The position numbers and the translations under genes were made by a program. The notes under the pieces were generated by a model. That model saw only the letters and a list, made by a program, of their open reading frames with translations. It searched no databases and was not told the origin of the DNA. From Planctomycetota bacterium (GTDB lineage: Bacteria > Planctomycetota > JAJSAM01 > JAJVHW01): a stretch of 64,000 bases of DNA. The DNA lies in contig JAJFFG010000050.1 in NCBI GenBank assembly GCA_021776825.1, positions 62,001-126,000 of the forward strand, written 5' to 3'. Shown piece by piece: positions 26,022 through 34,897 of this stretch (position 1 is the stretch's first letter; each line of letters starts with the position of its first letter).

Positions 26022-28295
26022 ATGCGCCTTCGAGTCCTTCTGCCGCTTGTTCTCGGAGCAGGGCTCATGGGCTGTGCGACGAGTGAGCGAGCGCCGGTAG
26101 CGGCATCGCATTGGGCGGCGTATGCGCCGGACGCAAGCCTCGAGGCGGAGCTCGCTCGCGCCCGTGGATTGGCCGGCCGCGGTCACGTCGCGGCGGCCGC
26201 CGGCGAACTGTGGGACCTGACGGCACGAGAGCCTCGCTTCCTCGAGGCACACCGGCTTCTGCAGGACCTGCTGGTCGTCTCGCCGGCCGACTGGTCGTTG
26301 CGTCGGGCGTACGCCGAGCGTCTCGCTGCCAACCCCGACGACCCCGACTCCCTCTATCTCGCGGCACGCATCGCGCCGCTACGTGAGCGGCAGGTCGATC
26401 TGTTCGAGGCCGTGCTGGCGCGTGCGCCCACCCACGCCCACGCGCGAGTCGGCCAGGCGCTCGCGCTGCAACGCGCCGGCGATATCGAGGGAGCTCTGGA
26501 CGTTGCAGAACGGGCTGGACGGGACGCTCCGTGGTTGCCGACTCCCTGGCTCTTCATGGGCTACCTGACGCTCGGACGCGCCAACTGGGAGGTCGCGGCA
26601 CGCTGCTTCAGCGAGGCCGGACATCGCGATCCGGCGGATGCCCGCGCGCCGCTCGGTCAGATGGCTGCAGCGGAGAACGGTGGTCAGATGCGCGCCGCGG
26701 GCACGGCAGCTGTGCGGGCGCTCCGTCTGGCCCCTGGGGACGAGGGAGTTCTCGCGGGAGCTGTTGGCGTGCTGATGCGGGCGGGCGTCCCCTCGCTGCT
26801 GCGTGAGGCGGTCGAGGTGCTCGAGAGCGAGCGCCAGCACGTGGCCCATCCCGCGTTCGTGGAGGCCGAGCTCGGCAGGCTGCATCTCGCGCTCGGCAAC
26901 GGAGAGGCGGCGCGTCGTCTGCTCGTCCGGGCAAACGAGCAGCGGATCGTGGCGGGTGAACTGGCACTCCCACTGCGGCGCGCGCACACGTTGGCGGGTG
27001 ACTACGTCGCGGCTGTCGAGGCCGGACTCGCGGCGATTCCCCGCGGTGGCATGGACGAGTCCAGCGTCTACCGCGATCGCTGGCGAGCTCTCTTCGACGC
27101 CGCACACGCGGCATCGACCGAGACGCCGGACAGTCGTCAGCTCCTGCGGCTCGCCGAGGCGATGCTCGCCGTCGGTTGGCGGCGCGAGGCACAGGTCGTG
27201 CTGGCGCGTGCTGCGGCCACGGCGCCGGCTGACAAGGAGGTTCGCGATCGCGCTGTAGAGGAACGTGCGTTCGACCGGTTCCTCGAGGACGTGGCCGTCA
27301 TCGGACGGCGCATCCGAGACGACGTGCGCGCGGATCGCGGCTCCCCGAGCGTGCGCGAGGTGCTCCATGAGATCGGGCTGGCTTCCGCCGCGCGGCTCGG
27401 CGTGAACCTCACCGCGGGAGCCACGGTGCGGACGTATCCGTTCCTCGGAGAGTTCTCGGCGTCGCAGGTTTCGGATGGCGCGTTCGCGCACGAATTCGAT
27501 CGCCGCGGTCTCCTGCTCCTCGTGGGGGAGAGGCGTGGCGAGGGACTCCAGGTCATGGCCGGTCGCATCGTTGCCGTGCGCCCCGGCATCGAGGAGACGG
27601 TTCGGGGTGACGAACTCTCGCTCGACGAGGTGTGGCTCGAGACGCAGGACCTCCCTGAGGGTCTCGGCGGCCTTCGTCTGGGCCTCGCCGGGCTGACACT
27701 GGATCGTCTGGTGCTGCTGCAGCTCGACGCGATCCTGCGTTCGCCGCGTCGCATCGACGCAGGGCTCGAGGTCGAACCGCGCCCGGCGTTCGACACTCGC
27801 GAACGGCGAGCGTTGGACACTCCGTCGGCGGTGGCCTGGCGCATCGAGCAGCAGCTCGCCGCCGAGGGGCTGCTCACGGATGCGTTCTTCGACACAGTGC
27901 GTCGGCATGAACTCGGTCACGTCCGGGACGCGCGGCGCATGCTCCCCGTTCAGCGCCATCCTCTGCGCTCGCTCGGCCTGCTGCTGGAGCACGGGTTCGA
28001 CGGCAGAGCGATCGAGCAGACCCTCGAGGCGCGTGCTCAGCTGACCTCGTTGGTCGACTCGGCGGAACCGAGAGCCGCACTCTCTGCGCTGCTCGCGTTC
28101 CTACCGGAGACAGATGGCCGCACGGCGCATGCCGCGGGCTACGTCCGGGCCGTGCGAGAGGCGATCCGGATCGTGGACGAGGATCCGGTCGCGTTCCCGT
28201 CGCTCGATCGCAACTACAACCTGCTGCAGCAGATGGATCGACTCACTGACGACGAGATCCGCGAGCTCGGACATCGCTTACTCGATCAGTTCTGA
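26022..28295 (+). CDS. TPR lipoprotein with C-terminal HExxH metallopeptidase-like motif
   Basis: 757 aa. A short lipoprotein signal ends in LMGC (Cys18). A TPR-rich region spans about residues 40-430. The C-terminal part carries VRRHELGHVRD (His629-Glu630-xx-His633 from this start), an HExxH zinc-site motif. A later LEARAQLTSL segment could offer the third, glutamate ligand of a gluzincin. The combination suggests an envelope-anchored protease or a scaffold derived from one, but I cannot name the family. The interval to the left is non-coding. It converges with the aminopeptidase gene, 25 nt away. Confidence 0.7.
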   Translation: MRLRVLLPLVLGAGLMGCATSERAPVAASHWAAYAPDASLEAELARARGLAGRGHVAAAAGELWDLTAREPRFLEAHRLLQDLLVVSPADWSLRRAYAERLAANPDDPDSLYLAARIAPLRERQVDLFEAVLARAPTHAHARVGQALALQRAGDIEGALDVAERAGRDAPWLPTPWLFMGYLTLGRANWEVAARCFSEAGHRDPADARAPLGQMAAAENGGQMRAAGTAAVRALRLAPGDEGVLAGAVGVLMRAGVPSLLREAVEVLESERQHVAHPAFVEAELGRLHLALGNGEAARRLLVRANEQRIVAGELALPLRRAHTLAGDYVAAVEAGLAAIPRGGMDESSVYRDRWRALFDAAHAASTETPDSRQLLRLAEAMLAVGWRREAQVVLARAAATAPADKEVRDRAVEERAFDRFLEDVAVIGRRIRDDVRADRGSPSVREVLHEIGLASAARLGVNLTAGATVRTYPFLGEFSASQVSDGAFAHEFDRRGLLLLVGERRGEGLQVMAGRIVAVRPGIEETVRGDELSLDEVWLETQDLPEGLGGLRLGLAGLTLDRLVLLQLDAILRSPRRIDAGLEVEPRPAFDTRERRALDTPSAVAWRIEQQLAAEGLLTDAFFDTVRRHELGHVRDARRMLPVQRHPLRSLGLLLEHGFDGRAIEQTLEARAQLTSLVDSAEPRAALSALLAFLPETDGRTAHAAGYVRAVREAIRIVDEDPVAFPSLDRNYNLLQQMDRLTDDEIRELGHRLLDQF

Positions 28296-28320
28296 CCTCT
28301 GTCCGGCGTGGGCAGACCGC

Positions 28321-29766
28321 TCAGCGCGGCGGCGCGATCTCGATCGGAGCATCCTCCGCCATCAGCGCCTCGATCGCCTCGCGCGTCTTCGGCGCCCCCG
28401 CGGAGAGGATCGTGCACCCGTCCTCGGTCACGACGACCGTGTCCTCGATCCGCACGCCGAGGGCTTGTTCGGCGATGTACGCACCGGGCTCGACGGTCAG
28501 GATCGATCCGACCTCGAGCTTGCGTTGCCGGCCGAACGGATCGTGCACGTTCAGTCCGACCGAGTGGGACGTTCCGTGGAGGAAGTACTGATTGAGTTCG
28601 GCCTCGACGAGCACCGCCTTCGCGGCCGCGTGCACGTCTCTCAACGTCACGCCGGGCCGGACCGCGGCGAGCGCAGCCTCCTGGGCGGCCAGGACCGCGT
28701 CGTAAACGCGCGCCTGTTCGTCGGTGAACTTCCCCGAGACCGGGAAGGTGCGAGTGACGTCGGCGGCGTAGCCGTCGAACTCTCCGCCGACGTCCATGAC
28801 CACGATGTCGCCGTCCTGCATGATCCGGTCGTTCGCTGAGTAGTGCAGGATGCAGGAGTTCGGGCCGGAGCCGATGATCGAGTCGAACGCCTGCTCGTGA
28901 CAACCATCGAGTTGGCAACGGAGTTCCACGAGCGACTGGATCTGGTACTCCGCAAGTCCCGGGCGCGCCGTGCGTAGCGCGTCGTTGATGCCCGTGACCG
29001 TCGCCTCGACAGCGCGGCGAACATGCTCGATTTCGGATGCCGACTTCACCGCGCGCAACGACGTGATGGCCGCGCTCGCGCTGCGAACCGATCGGATCAT
29101 CTCCGGGGCCGGGCCGGAGCCGCCCTCGGCGATCGCAGGTGCGCCCCGCCGATCGAGACGCTCCAGCGCGAGACCCTCCGTCAACAGCGGCTGCACCTTG
29201 GCGAGCAGCGCATCGAGACGATCGGCTCCGTCGGCGGGGGAGGTGGCGGAAACGTGGAGCGACCTCCGATCAGCCAGCAGGTCCGCGACATCACGCGGGA
29301 GGGCCTGCAACGCGCGCGCTTCTTCGAACTCATACTGTGCGGCCGTCTCCTCGCCAGGGCCGACAGTTGGGCCATTCCACCGCTCGAACGCGGGGTTGCG
29401 GGGAGTCAGGTAGATGCGGTGCTGCACGCTGTCTCCGTCGAGGTAGACGAGCAGTGCCGCGTCGCGGGCCACGAACGGGGAGAGGTATCGAAACTCGTCG
29501 CTGCGCCGCTTGCCGGTGAATCCACTCGCACGACCCTCGGCGAGCACGAGGAGCAACCCGTTGTCCCCGAGAGCACGGACTGCGCGGTCCCGTCGCTCAC
29601 GCCTCTCAGCGGCATCTGGGTGCGCGGGCGCCACGGGGGCTGCCGGTTCCGCTGTGGTTTCCGACGCGACGGGCACGGTCGGTTGGTCGTCCTGAGCAAC
29701 GGCGGCCTGCCACGAGAGCCCGAGAACCACGAGTAGAGCGGCGAGTGCGAACGAGCGAGCGGGCAT
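28321..29766 (-). CDS. Exported Xaa-Pro aminopeptidase (M24 family)
   Basis: 481 aa with a Sec signal (FALAALLVVLGLSWQAAVAQ), an aminopeptidase-P N-terminal domain (about 60-240) and the pita-bread catalytic domain. The five metal ligands are visible: Asp in VMDVGGEFDGYAADVTRTFP (two), His in HGTSHSVGLNVHD, Glu in LTVEPGAYI and Glu in VRIEDTVVV. It removes N-terminal residues preceding proline from peptides, here outside the cytoplasm. GGGAG lies 7 nt upstream of the ATG. It converges with the TPR lipoprotein gene. Confidence 0.92.
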   Translation of the reverse strand: MPARSFALAALLVVLGLSWQAAVAQDDQPTVPVASETTAEPAAPVAPAHPDAAERRERRDRAVRALGDNGLLLVLAEGRASGFTGKRRSDEFRYLSPFVARDAALLVYLDGDSVQHRIYLTPRNPAFERWNGPTVGPGEETAAQYEFEEARALQALPRDVADLLADRRSLHVSATSPADGADRLDALLAKVQPLLTEGLALERLDRRGAPAIAEGGSGPAPEMIRSVRSASAAITSLRAVKSASEIEHVRRAVEATVTGINDALRTARPGLAEYQIQSLVELRCQLDGCHEQAFDSIIGSGPNSCILHYSANDRIMQDGDIVVMDVGGEFDGYAADVTRTFPVSGKFTDEQARVYDAVLAAQEAALAAVRPGVTLRDVHAAAKAVLVEAELNQYFLHGTSHSVGLNVHDPFGRQRKLEVGSILTVEPGAYIAEQALGVRIEDTVVVTEDGCTILSAGAPKTREAIEALMAEDAPIEIAPPR

Positions 29767-30120
29767 GGTCGTCTCCCTGGACTCGGCGCAGAGTACCGGA
29801 CGGGCGCCTGGCCCGGATCGTTCACGAGGGCGTCGCGGGACCGCGTCGAGATGAAGGAACGGCGCGAGTGAATTGCGTGACGTTCGGTGTTCGCCCGTCG
29901 CACGGTGTCCTGGCGGCTCCGAGTGCGTGAGATCTCGTGCCGGAGACGCGCATGCACCCTCTAGATGCGGTTGTGAAGCGCCGCCCTAGTCTTGAGATTC
30001 CCGCGGGGCGGGAGACCGCGTGCTCGGGACCGCCAGGCGCGGCGTCCTCGTGAACGATGCGGGCTGGGGCTCAGACCGCCGTGGGACCGGTCCCCGGGGG
30101 GACGTGCCTCGAGACCCGCG
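29767..30120 (-). other. Gene-free interval between ptsN and the aminopeptidase
   Basis: About 350 nt with no credible coding frame on either strand. It must hold the promoter of the leftward aminopeptidase gene, but I see no clear -35/-10 pair. A CTAG occurs at 29961. Near 30090-30110 there is a G/C-rich inverted segment (GGGACCGGTCCCC). The right edge merges into the duplicated end of ptsN. Confidence 0.6.
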
Positions 30121-30147
30121 CCTCAGGATCCGCCCCTCAGGATCCGA
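30121..30147 (+). repeat. Duplicated 3' end of ptsN including its stop
   Basis: CCTCAGGATCCG occurs at 30121-30132 and again at 30135-30146. On the minus strand this is the ptsN end (Gly-Ser-stop, GGATCCTGAGG) followed directly by a second copy. The TGA is therefore duplicated, with the first one used. Confidence 0.8.
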
Positions 30148-30586
30148 GCAGCGTGCGCGTCATCGCGGCGACGTCAGGCGCCTGCTCCAGGGCCAGTCGC
30201 AGCTCGGGCTTCTTGAGCTCGAGCATCACGGACGCCAGCAACTGGAGATAGCGATGCTGCCGATCCGCCGGACCGGCGATCAGCACGACGTGGTGCACCG
30301 CGCGTGCATCGACCGAGCCCCACTCGATGCCCTCTCGCGAACGGCCGTAGGCGATCACGAAGTCGGTGACCTGTGGGATCTTGGCGTGCGGCACCGCGAC
30401 GCCCACACCGATGCCGGTGGAACCGATGTCCTCGCGTTCGATGAGGGCCTCGAGGAGCCGCTCCTTGTCCTCGATCTCCGGCGCTTCTCTCAGGGACTCG
30501 ACGATCTCGAGCAGCGCCGCGTCCCGCGTGCGACTGGTGAGATCGAGCACGCGCTCCTCGACGAGATGGTCCTCCAGTCGGATCAT
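30137..30586 (-). CDS. ptsN: PTS IIA-type phosphocarrier (PtsN-like)
   Basis: 149 aa, a stand-alone fructose-type EIIA domain. The phosphorylation site is His67 in VGVAVPHAKIP, preceded by the usual GIGVGVAV strand. Such proteins act in the nitrogen PTS or in regulation of kinases and transport rather than sugar uptake. No sugar permease is nearby. Its start overlaps the yraN stop by 4 nt, making it the last gene of the trmD-rplS-yraN-ptsN operon. Confidence 0.9.
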   Translation of the reverse strand: MIRLEDHLVEERVLDLTSRTRDAALLEIVESLREAPEIEDKERLLEALIEREDIGSTGIGVGVAVPHAKIPQVTDFVIAYGRSREGIEWGSVDARAVHHVVLIAGPADRQHRYLQLLASVMLELKKPELRLALEQAPDVAAMTRTLLGS

Positions 30587-30954
30587 CGGATCTCCTCGAC
30601 GGGCAGGAAGCGTACGGCGATGGGGTTGCCGCCGGCGTCGAGATCGACCGCGGCGCCGAGTAGTTCCCGGGGCGCGTCGGCGAGGCCGCGGCGCTGCAGG
30701 ACGTGGTCGGCCGCGCGCGCCACGCGCCGCAGTTTGGTCGGCGTCAGCGCGCCGTCGGCAGCACCGGTGCTCCCGTTGGGGCGTCGCGCCTTCACCTCGA
30801 TGAACGAGTACACACCGCGCCGCTGCGCGACGATGTCGAGTTCACCGACCGGCGTGCGCACGTTGCGAAGCAAGACGCGGTATCCCGCTCGCCTCAGCGC
30901 GCGCGCGGCGAACTCCTCGGCCGCGGCTCCGCGGGCGAGGTGTCCGGACATCAC
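30583..30954 (-). CDS. yraN: YraN (UPF0102) nuclease-fold protein
   Basis: 123 aa. [20 protein letters not shown], then GELDIVAQ and [10 protein letters not shown] match the E-x-D-E-x-K arrangement of the restriction-endonuclease-like UPF0102 family. The cellular role is poorly defined. It commonly sits next to rplS, as here, with 4-nt overlaps at both ends. Confidence 0.92.
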   Translation of the reverse strand: MMSGHLARGAAAEEFAARALRRAGYRVLLRNVRTPVGELDIVAQRRGVYSFIEVKARRPNGSTGAADGALTPTKLRRVARAADHVLQRRGLADAPRELLGAAVDLDAGGNPIAVRFLPVEEIR

Positions 30955-31346
30955 CTCTTCTTGGACTTCTTCGCGCTGGCGACGATGCGCTCGCGCAGGC
31001 GAGCCGACTTGCCGGAGCGCTCACGCAGGTAGTAGAGCTTCGCGCGACGAACGCGAGCCTTGCGCTTGATCTTCACGGCCGCGATCTTTGGCGAGTGCGC
31101 GGGAAAGACGCGCTCGACGCCCTCTCCCGCCACGATGCGACGGACCGTGAACGACTCGTTGATGCCGGCACCACCGCGCGCGATGACGACGCCCGTGAAG
31201 GTCTGGACGCGCTCCTTCTCTTCGAGCTTGCCCCGCTTCTCCACGGTCTCGGTGATGATCACGCCCACATCCACCGTGTCGCCGACCTCGAAAACGAGGG
31301 GCTCCGCGCGCAGATAAGGGGTCTCGACGTCGCTCATCTTCCTCAT
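30951..31346 (-). CDS. rplS: Large-subunit ribosomal protein L19 (bL19)
   Basis: 131 aa. [17 protein letters not shown], then [33 protein letters not shown] and [16 protein letters not shown] are diagnostic for bL19, which lies at the 30S-50S interface. The ATG overlaps the trmD stop (ATGA). An in-frame ATG three codons later is also possible. The basic C-terminal tail (SAKKSKKR) is slightly long. Confidence 0.97.
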   Translation of the reverse strand: MRKMSDVETPYLRAEPLVFEVGDTVDVGVIITETVEKRGKLEEKERVQTFTGVVIARGGAGINESFTVRRIVAGEGVERVFPAHSPKIAAVKIKRKARVRRAKLYYLRERSGKSARLRERIVASAKKSKKR

Positions 31347-32056
31347 GTCGTCTCTCCGGCTCGCGTCCGCCCATCACCGTCTGGGTGAGGGGGCTGGTTC
31401 CGTGTTCGGGTCCGCTCCCGCGACTTCTCTTCCCGCCAACGTTCGATCCGGGCGTGATCGCCCGACTGCAGCACGTCCGGGACGCGCCGCTCACGAAACT
31501 CTGGTGGACGCGTGTACTGAGGTCCCTCGAGCAGGTCGCCCTCGCTGAACGACTCGCTCTCGGCGCTGTCCGCTGCGCCCAGCGCGCCGGGCTGCAGTCG
31601 AACGACGGCATCGACGAGAACCATCGCCGGAAGCTCGCCGCCCGTGAGGACGTAGCTGCCGATCGAGATCTCCTCTGGCTGGAGGATCTCGCGGATGCGT
31701 TCGTCGAAGCCCTCGTAGCGGCCACAGACGAGCACGAGATGCTCCTCGTCAGCGAGCTCGCGCACGAGTTCCTGCGTGAGGGTGCGACCTTGCGGTGAGA
31801 GCAGGATCACACGCCCTGCGCCACGCTCCCGGAGGATGCGTTCGACACAGAGCACCACGGGCGCGGGGCGCAGGAGCATGCCTGGCCCACCACCGTATGG
31901 TTTTGCGTCCACCGACCGATGTCGGTCGGAGGAGAAGTCCCGGATGTCATAGAGCCCGACGTCCACCCGCCCAGCTTCCCGAGCCCGCTTGAGGATGCTC
32001 GTTCCGAGCACCTCCCGGAACATGCCGGGGAACAGTGTGGCGACGTCGATCTTCAC
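31343..32056 (-). CDS. trmD: tRNA (guanine-N1-)-methyltransferase
   Basis: 237 aa from GTG 32056. [12 protein letters not shown], the trefoil-knot SAM-binding segments [13 protein letters not shown] and [14 protein letters not shown], and PQYTRPPEF are standard TrmD motifs. It methylates G37 of tRNAs reading CNN codons and prevents frameshifting. The frame runs further upstream to 32818, but only this start matches the family. The usual neighbours rpsP and rimM are absent; trmD heads the operon and is divergent from ribE. Confidence 0.96.
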   Translation of the reverse strand: MKIDVATLFPGMFREVLGTSILKRAREAGRVDVGLYDIRDFSSDRHRSVDAKPYGGGPGMLLRPAPVVLCVERILRERGAGRVILLSPQGRTLTQELVRELADEEHLVLVCGRYEGFDERIREILQPEEISIGSYVLTGGELPAMVLVDAVVRLQPGALGAADSAESESFSEGDLLEGPQYTRPPEFRERRVPDVLQSGDHARIERWREEKSRERTRTRNQPPHPDGDGRTRAGETT

Positions 32057-32109
32057 GGTACGCGCAGACTTGCGGCCTGCGAGGCCGTCCAACCCGGGAT
32101 GATCCCCGA

Positions 32110-32197
32110 TGCCTGGGAGCCCGGGGCGGAAAAAGCGGCGACTCGCCGCCCCGAAAACTTCGCCCGCGTCCGGGGTATCCCGGCTCGAATCCGGGGC
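32110..32197 (+). promoter_or_regulatory. Structured ribE leader (unassigned)
   Basis: Immediately before ribE are nested inverted repeats: GGGGCGG/CCGCCCC enclosing GCGGCGACTCGCCGC, then CCGGGGTATCCCGG and CCCGGCTCGAATCCGGG. The last has a tRNA T-arm look, but with C where T54 should be. It does not match the FMN riboswitch conserved segments. It may be a regulatory leader or simply the divergent promoter region. Confidence 0.3.
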
Positions 32198-32815
32198 ATG
32201 TTCACTGGAATCGTAGTCGGGCGTGGCGAGGTCGTCTCGCTCGCGGAGATCGCTGGGGCCGCGCTGCGCATGGTGCTCGACGTTAGCGTCCTGCCTCGCG
32301 AGCCAGGACACGGCGCTTCGGTGAGCGTGTCTGGGGTCTGTCTCACGGTGGTCGACTGCGCCGACGGCCGCGCCTCGTTCGACGTGGTGGGCGAGACGGT
32401 GCGCTGCAGCACGCTCGGCGAAGTCCGCGTCGGGGATCGCCCGAACCTGGAGCCTCCGCTCCGCATGGGAGACGAACTCGGCGGCCACCAGGTCCAGGGC
32501 CACGTCGACGGTGTCGGACAGATCTTGGCCATCGAGCGCCGCACGGACGAGACGTGGATGACGATCCAGGCTCCGCCCGAGGTGATGAACACCCTGGTGC
32601 CGAAGGGGTGGGTCACCGTCGACGGGGCGAGTCTCACCGTCGCCGACCTCACCGAGCGGTCGTTCTCGGTGGCGCTCATCCCGACGACGCTGCAACTGAC
32701 GACGCTGGGCGACGCCCGCGTCGGCACGCGCGTGAACCTCGAGGGCGACCCCCTCGGCAAGCACGTCGCCCACTGGATGGCGACGCGGCGCGAGCCGGCC
32801 AGCCTTCTTGGCTGA
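32198..32815 (+). CDS. ribE: Riboflavin synthase, alpha subunit
   Basis: 205 aa. It begins with the invariant MFTGIV and shows the family's internal duplication: two lumazine-binding barrels (1-97 and 98-200), with SVSGVCLTV and GQILAIE, then [14 protein letters not shown]. It dismutates two 6,7-dimethyl-8-ribityllumazine to riboflavin plus the pyrimidine substrate. Only ribE is present here; ribB/A, ribD and ribH are elsewhere. It is divergent from trmD. Confidence 0.96.
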   Translation: MFTGIVVGRGEVVSLAEIAGAALRMVLDVSVLPREPGHGASVSVSGVCLTVVDCADGRASFDVVGETVRCSTLGEVRVGDRPNLEPPLRMGDELGGHQVQGHVDGVGQILAIERRTDETWMTIQAPPEVMNTLVPKGWVTVDGASLTVADLTERSFSVALIPTTLQLTTLGDARVGTRVNLEGDPLGKHVAHWMATRREPASLLG

Positions 32816-32924
32816 CACGCGTCGCTCGGGCCGGGCGGGTGATTGGCGCTCAGCGGACGACGCCGGTCGATAGGACGGCCACGGGCGAGCGACGTTGCGG
32901 GCGGCGAGTGCAATCGATCGGGTC

Positions 32925-33312
32925 CAACGCCCTCGACCGATGGCCGTCCGCCTGACGCGAGTCGTTCGCGGTGCGCCGTCGGGCTGGCATCGACCGCGCG
33001 CACGCTAGCGGGCGGGGCGGATCAGGAGATCCGCCCGTACGGCGGGATCCGCTTGGCCAACGGCGTCGTAGGGGTGGGTCTCCTGACCCACCCGCGCCGA
33101 CGACGGATCGCGCGGGCGAGGGCGGTGGCTGGCGAACGTCTGCGATGGCGGTGATGCGCACGAACGACGGCGATGACGGTTGCGGAGCCCTGACGCCCTC
33201 GACCGATGGCCGATCGCATGACGAGAGTCGTCCGCCGAGCGCCATCGGATCCGCATCGCGCGAGCCACCCCAGCGGGCGGGGCGGACCAGGGGGTCCGCC
33301 CGTACGGCGTCG
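32925..33312 (+). repeat. Imperfect direct duplication with embedded hairpins
   Basis: The segment at about 32925-33045 is repeated at about 33190-33312, offset near 265 bp. Shared blocks are CCCTCGACCGATGGCCG, GAGTCGTTCGC/GAGTCGTCCGC and AGCGGGCGGGGCGGA followed by TCCGCCCGTACGGCG. The latter pair forms a palindrome in each copy. A further GGTGGGTCTCCTGACCCACC hairpin lies at about 33070-33089. There is no ribosome site or family-like frame, and the long minus-strand frame here consists of translated repeats. Confidence 0.7.
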
Positions 33313-33363
33313 TTGATGAATCGATCGCGTGAGGTTGGCGGGGGCGAGTTGGGACCGTATCCC

Positions 33364-33762
33364 CACCCGGGGCGCGGAGGTTGCGCGTCAGCGCAAGCAG
33401 CGTGACGCGGGGAATGGAGGCCACGCAAGGCTGCGACCGAGGGGGTTGCGCTCGCGTGAGAGGTGACGCAGCCGCGGAGCCGACCAGACAACGATCTAGG
33501 GCACGGCGATTGCCACCCCCTCGACGCGCGTCCACCAACGACGCACGTAGGGTTGCGTGCATCGATGAGGACCCACCCCTCACCCGGGGCGCGCTGGTTG
33601 CGCGCAAGCGCAGGCAGCGTGACGCGGGCAATGAGGCCACGCAAGGCTGCGACCGAGGGGGTTGCGCTCGCGTGAGAGGTGACGCAGCCGCGGAGCCGAC
33701 CAGACAACGATCTAGGGCACGGCGATTGCCACCCCCTCGACGCGCGTCCACCAACGACGCAC
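33364..33762 (+). repeat. Two 183-bp direct repeats, 217-bp period
   Basis: Copy A is 33364-33546 and copy B 33581-33762, nearly identical and differing mainly in the first 60 bp, with 34 bp between. Each contains a CTAG (33496 and 33712) that starts the stretch CTAGGGCACGGCGATTGCC. The whole gap between ribE and mlaD (about 960 bp) carries no recognisable gene. Confidence 0.9.
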
Positions 33763-33782
33763 CAGCAATCGCCGTGACCTAG
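33712..33782 (+). mobile_element. 71-bp palindromic element with CTAG ends at the mlaD stop
   Basis: Left arm CTAGGGCACGGCGATTGC and right arm GCAATCGCCGTGACCTAG are inverted with one mismatch. The right CTAG (33779-33782) contains the mlaD stop codon read on the minus strand. It is too small to be autonomous; a REP-like or MITE-like unit is likely. Confidence 0.6.
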
Positions 33783-34897
33783 AAGCCGCCGAACAGGAAG
33801 CTCGCGAAGGTCAGGATCGGGGCGTTCTCACGGGCGTCGCCGGCCCCGGATGTCAGGGCCTTCAGCGAGTCCCGCAGCTCGAGGTACAGATCCTCGTCCT
33901 GGATCAGTTTGCCCAGCGTGCCCTCGCCCTTGCGCAGCTTGCGCGTCACCTGCGCCACGTCCTTCGAGATGTCGTCGATCCGCTGCCCGACCTCCTCGTT
34001 GTAGATCAGCATCCCGAGCGCTCCCTTGCCGGAGCGGGCGTGCGCCGTCATGTCCTTGAGGTCGCCGACTGTCGCGGTCAGATCGTTGTAGAGCGTGGGG
34101 TCGTTGATCAGCCTGCCGAGCGTGCCCTCACCACCGTCGATCTTGTCCGAGATCGACCGCGCGTTCGCCACGGTCGACTTCAGGTCGTCGGCGAGTTGCG
34201 GGTCGTGGAGAAGCACGTCGAGCGCACCCCCGCCACCGTTCGCGTCGTCGGCCAACTTCTGCAGCGACTGAACGGCGGCCTGCAGATCGGTGTACAGCGT
34301 CTCGTCCTGCAACAGCTTGCCGAGGGTGCCCTTCCCGGCGCGCAGGTCGCCGCTGATGGCACGGGCGTCCTCCATGAAGCCATCGACGTTCGCCACGATC
34401 TCGTCGCTCCGCTCGGCGAGGTCAGCCGAGACCTTGCGGATGTTCTCGATCGCCTCGTCGAGGGGCTCTTCGAGCTCGGAGATGACGCGGTTCACCTCGC
34501 CGAAGAGACCGCCGCCGACGGAGCCATCGACGATCGCAGCGGTCATCGGCTCGTGGTCCGGCGTCCCCGGATGGATCTCGACCACGGCACCACCCAGCGC
34601 CGACGACGATCCGATCGAGATGCTCGCGTTCTCGCGCAGCTCGGGGTCGTAGTCGAGGGCCAGCGACACGACGACGTGGCCGGTGCCGTCGGGCTTGATC
34701 GACATCACGCGCCCCGCGTCGGTCCCGTAGATCCAGACCTTGTCGCCGGCGCGCAGTCCGGAGACCTCTTTGAACCGCGTGTCCAAGACGTGCGCGGGCT
34801 CCTCGCCGAAGCTCGGGTCGTTCACCCAGAGCGTGATGCCGAGGAGGCCGGCGAGCAACGCGAAGAACACGATTCCAACGGTGACGTCGCGGGTCAT
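33779..34897 (-). CDS. mlaD: MlaD-like MCE-domain lipid-transport protein
   Basis: 372 aa. An N-terminal membrane helix (VGIVFFALLAGLLGITLW) is followed by an MCE domain (about 35-115, FKEVSGLRAGDKVWIYG then LGGAVVEIHPG). A long helical region follows with repeated GEGTLGKLIQDE / GKGTLGKLLQDE / GEGTLGRLINDP units, each about 55 residues apart. MCE proteins form periplasmic rings that pass lipids between membranes. Its start overlaps the mlaF stop by 4 nt, with AGGAGG upstream. The stop TAG lies in the CTAG of the palindromic element. Confidence 0.92.
   Translation of the reverse strand: MTRDVTVGIVFFALLAGLLGITLWVNDPSFGEEPAHVLDTRFKEVSGLRAGDKVWIYGTDAGRVMSIKPDGTGHVVVSLALDYDPELRENASISIGSSSALGGAVVEIHPGTPDHEPMTAAIVDGSVGGGLFGEVNRVISELEEPLDEAIENIRKVSADLAERSDEIVANVDGFMEDARAISGDLRAGKGTLGKLLQDETLYTDLQAAVQSLQKLADDANGGGGALDVLLHDPQLADDLKSTVANARSISDKIDGGEGTLGRLINDPTLYNDLTATVGDLKDMTAHARSGKGALGMLIYNEEVGQRIDDISKDVAQVTRKLRKGEGTLGKLIQDEDLYLELRDSLKALTSGAGDARENAPILTFASFLFGGF

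Noticed and set aside
32170-32197. tRNA suggested by CCCGGCTCGAATCCGGG
   Set aside because: No matching acceptor, D or anticodon arms and the loop starts with C rather than T.
32057-32197. FMN riboswitch for ribE
   Set aside because: The conserved FMN-aptamer segments are not present.
32850-33707. 285-codon minus-strand frame in the ribE-mlaD gap
   Set aside because: Its protein is a translation of the DNA repeats, with low-complexity Arg/Pro/Ser composition and no ribosome site.
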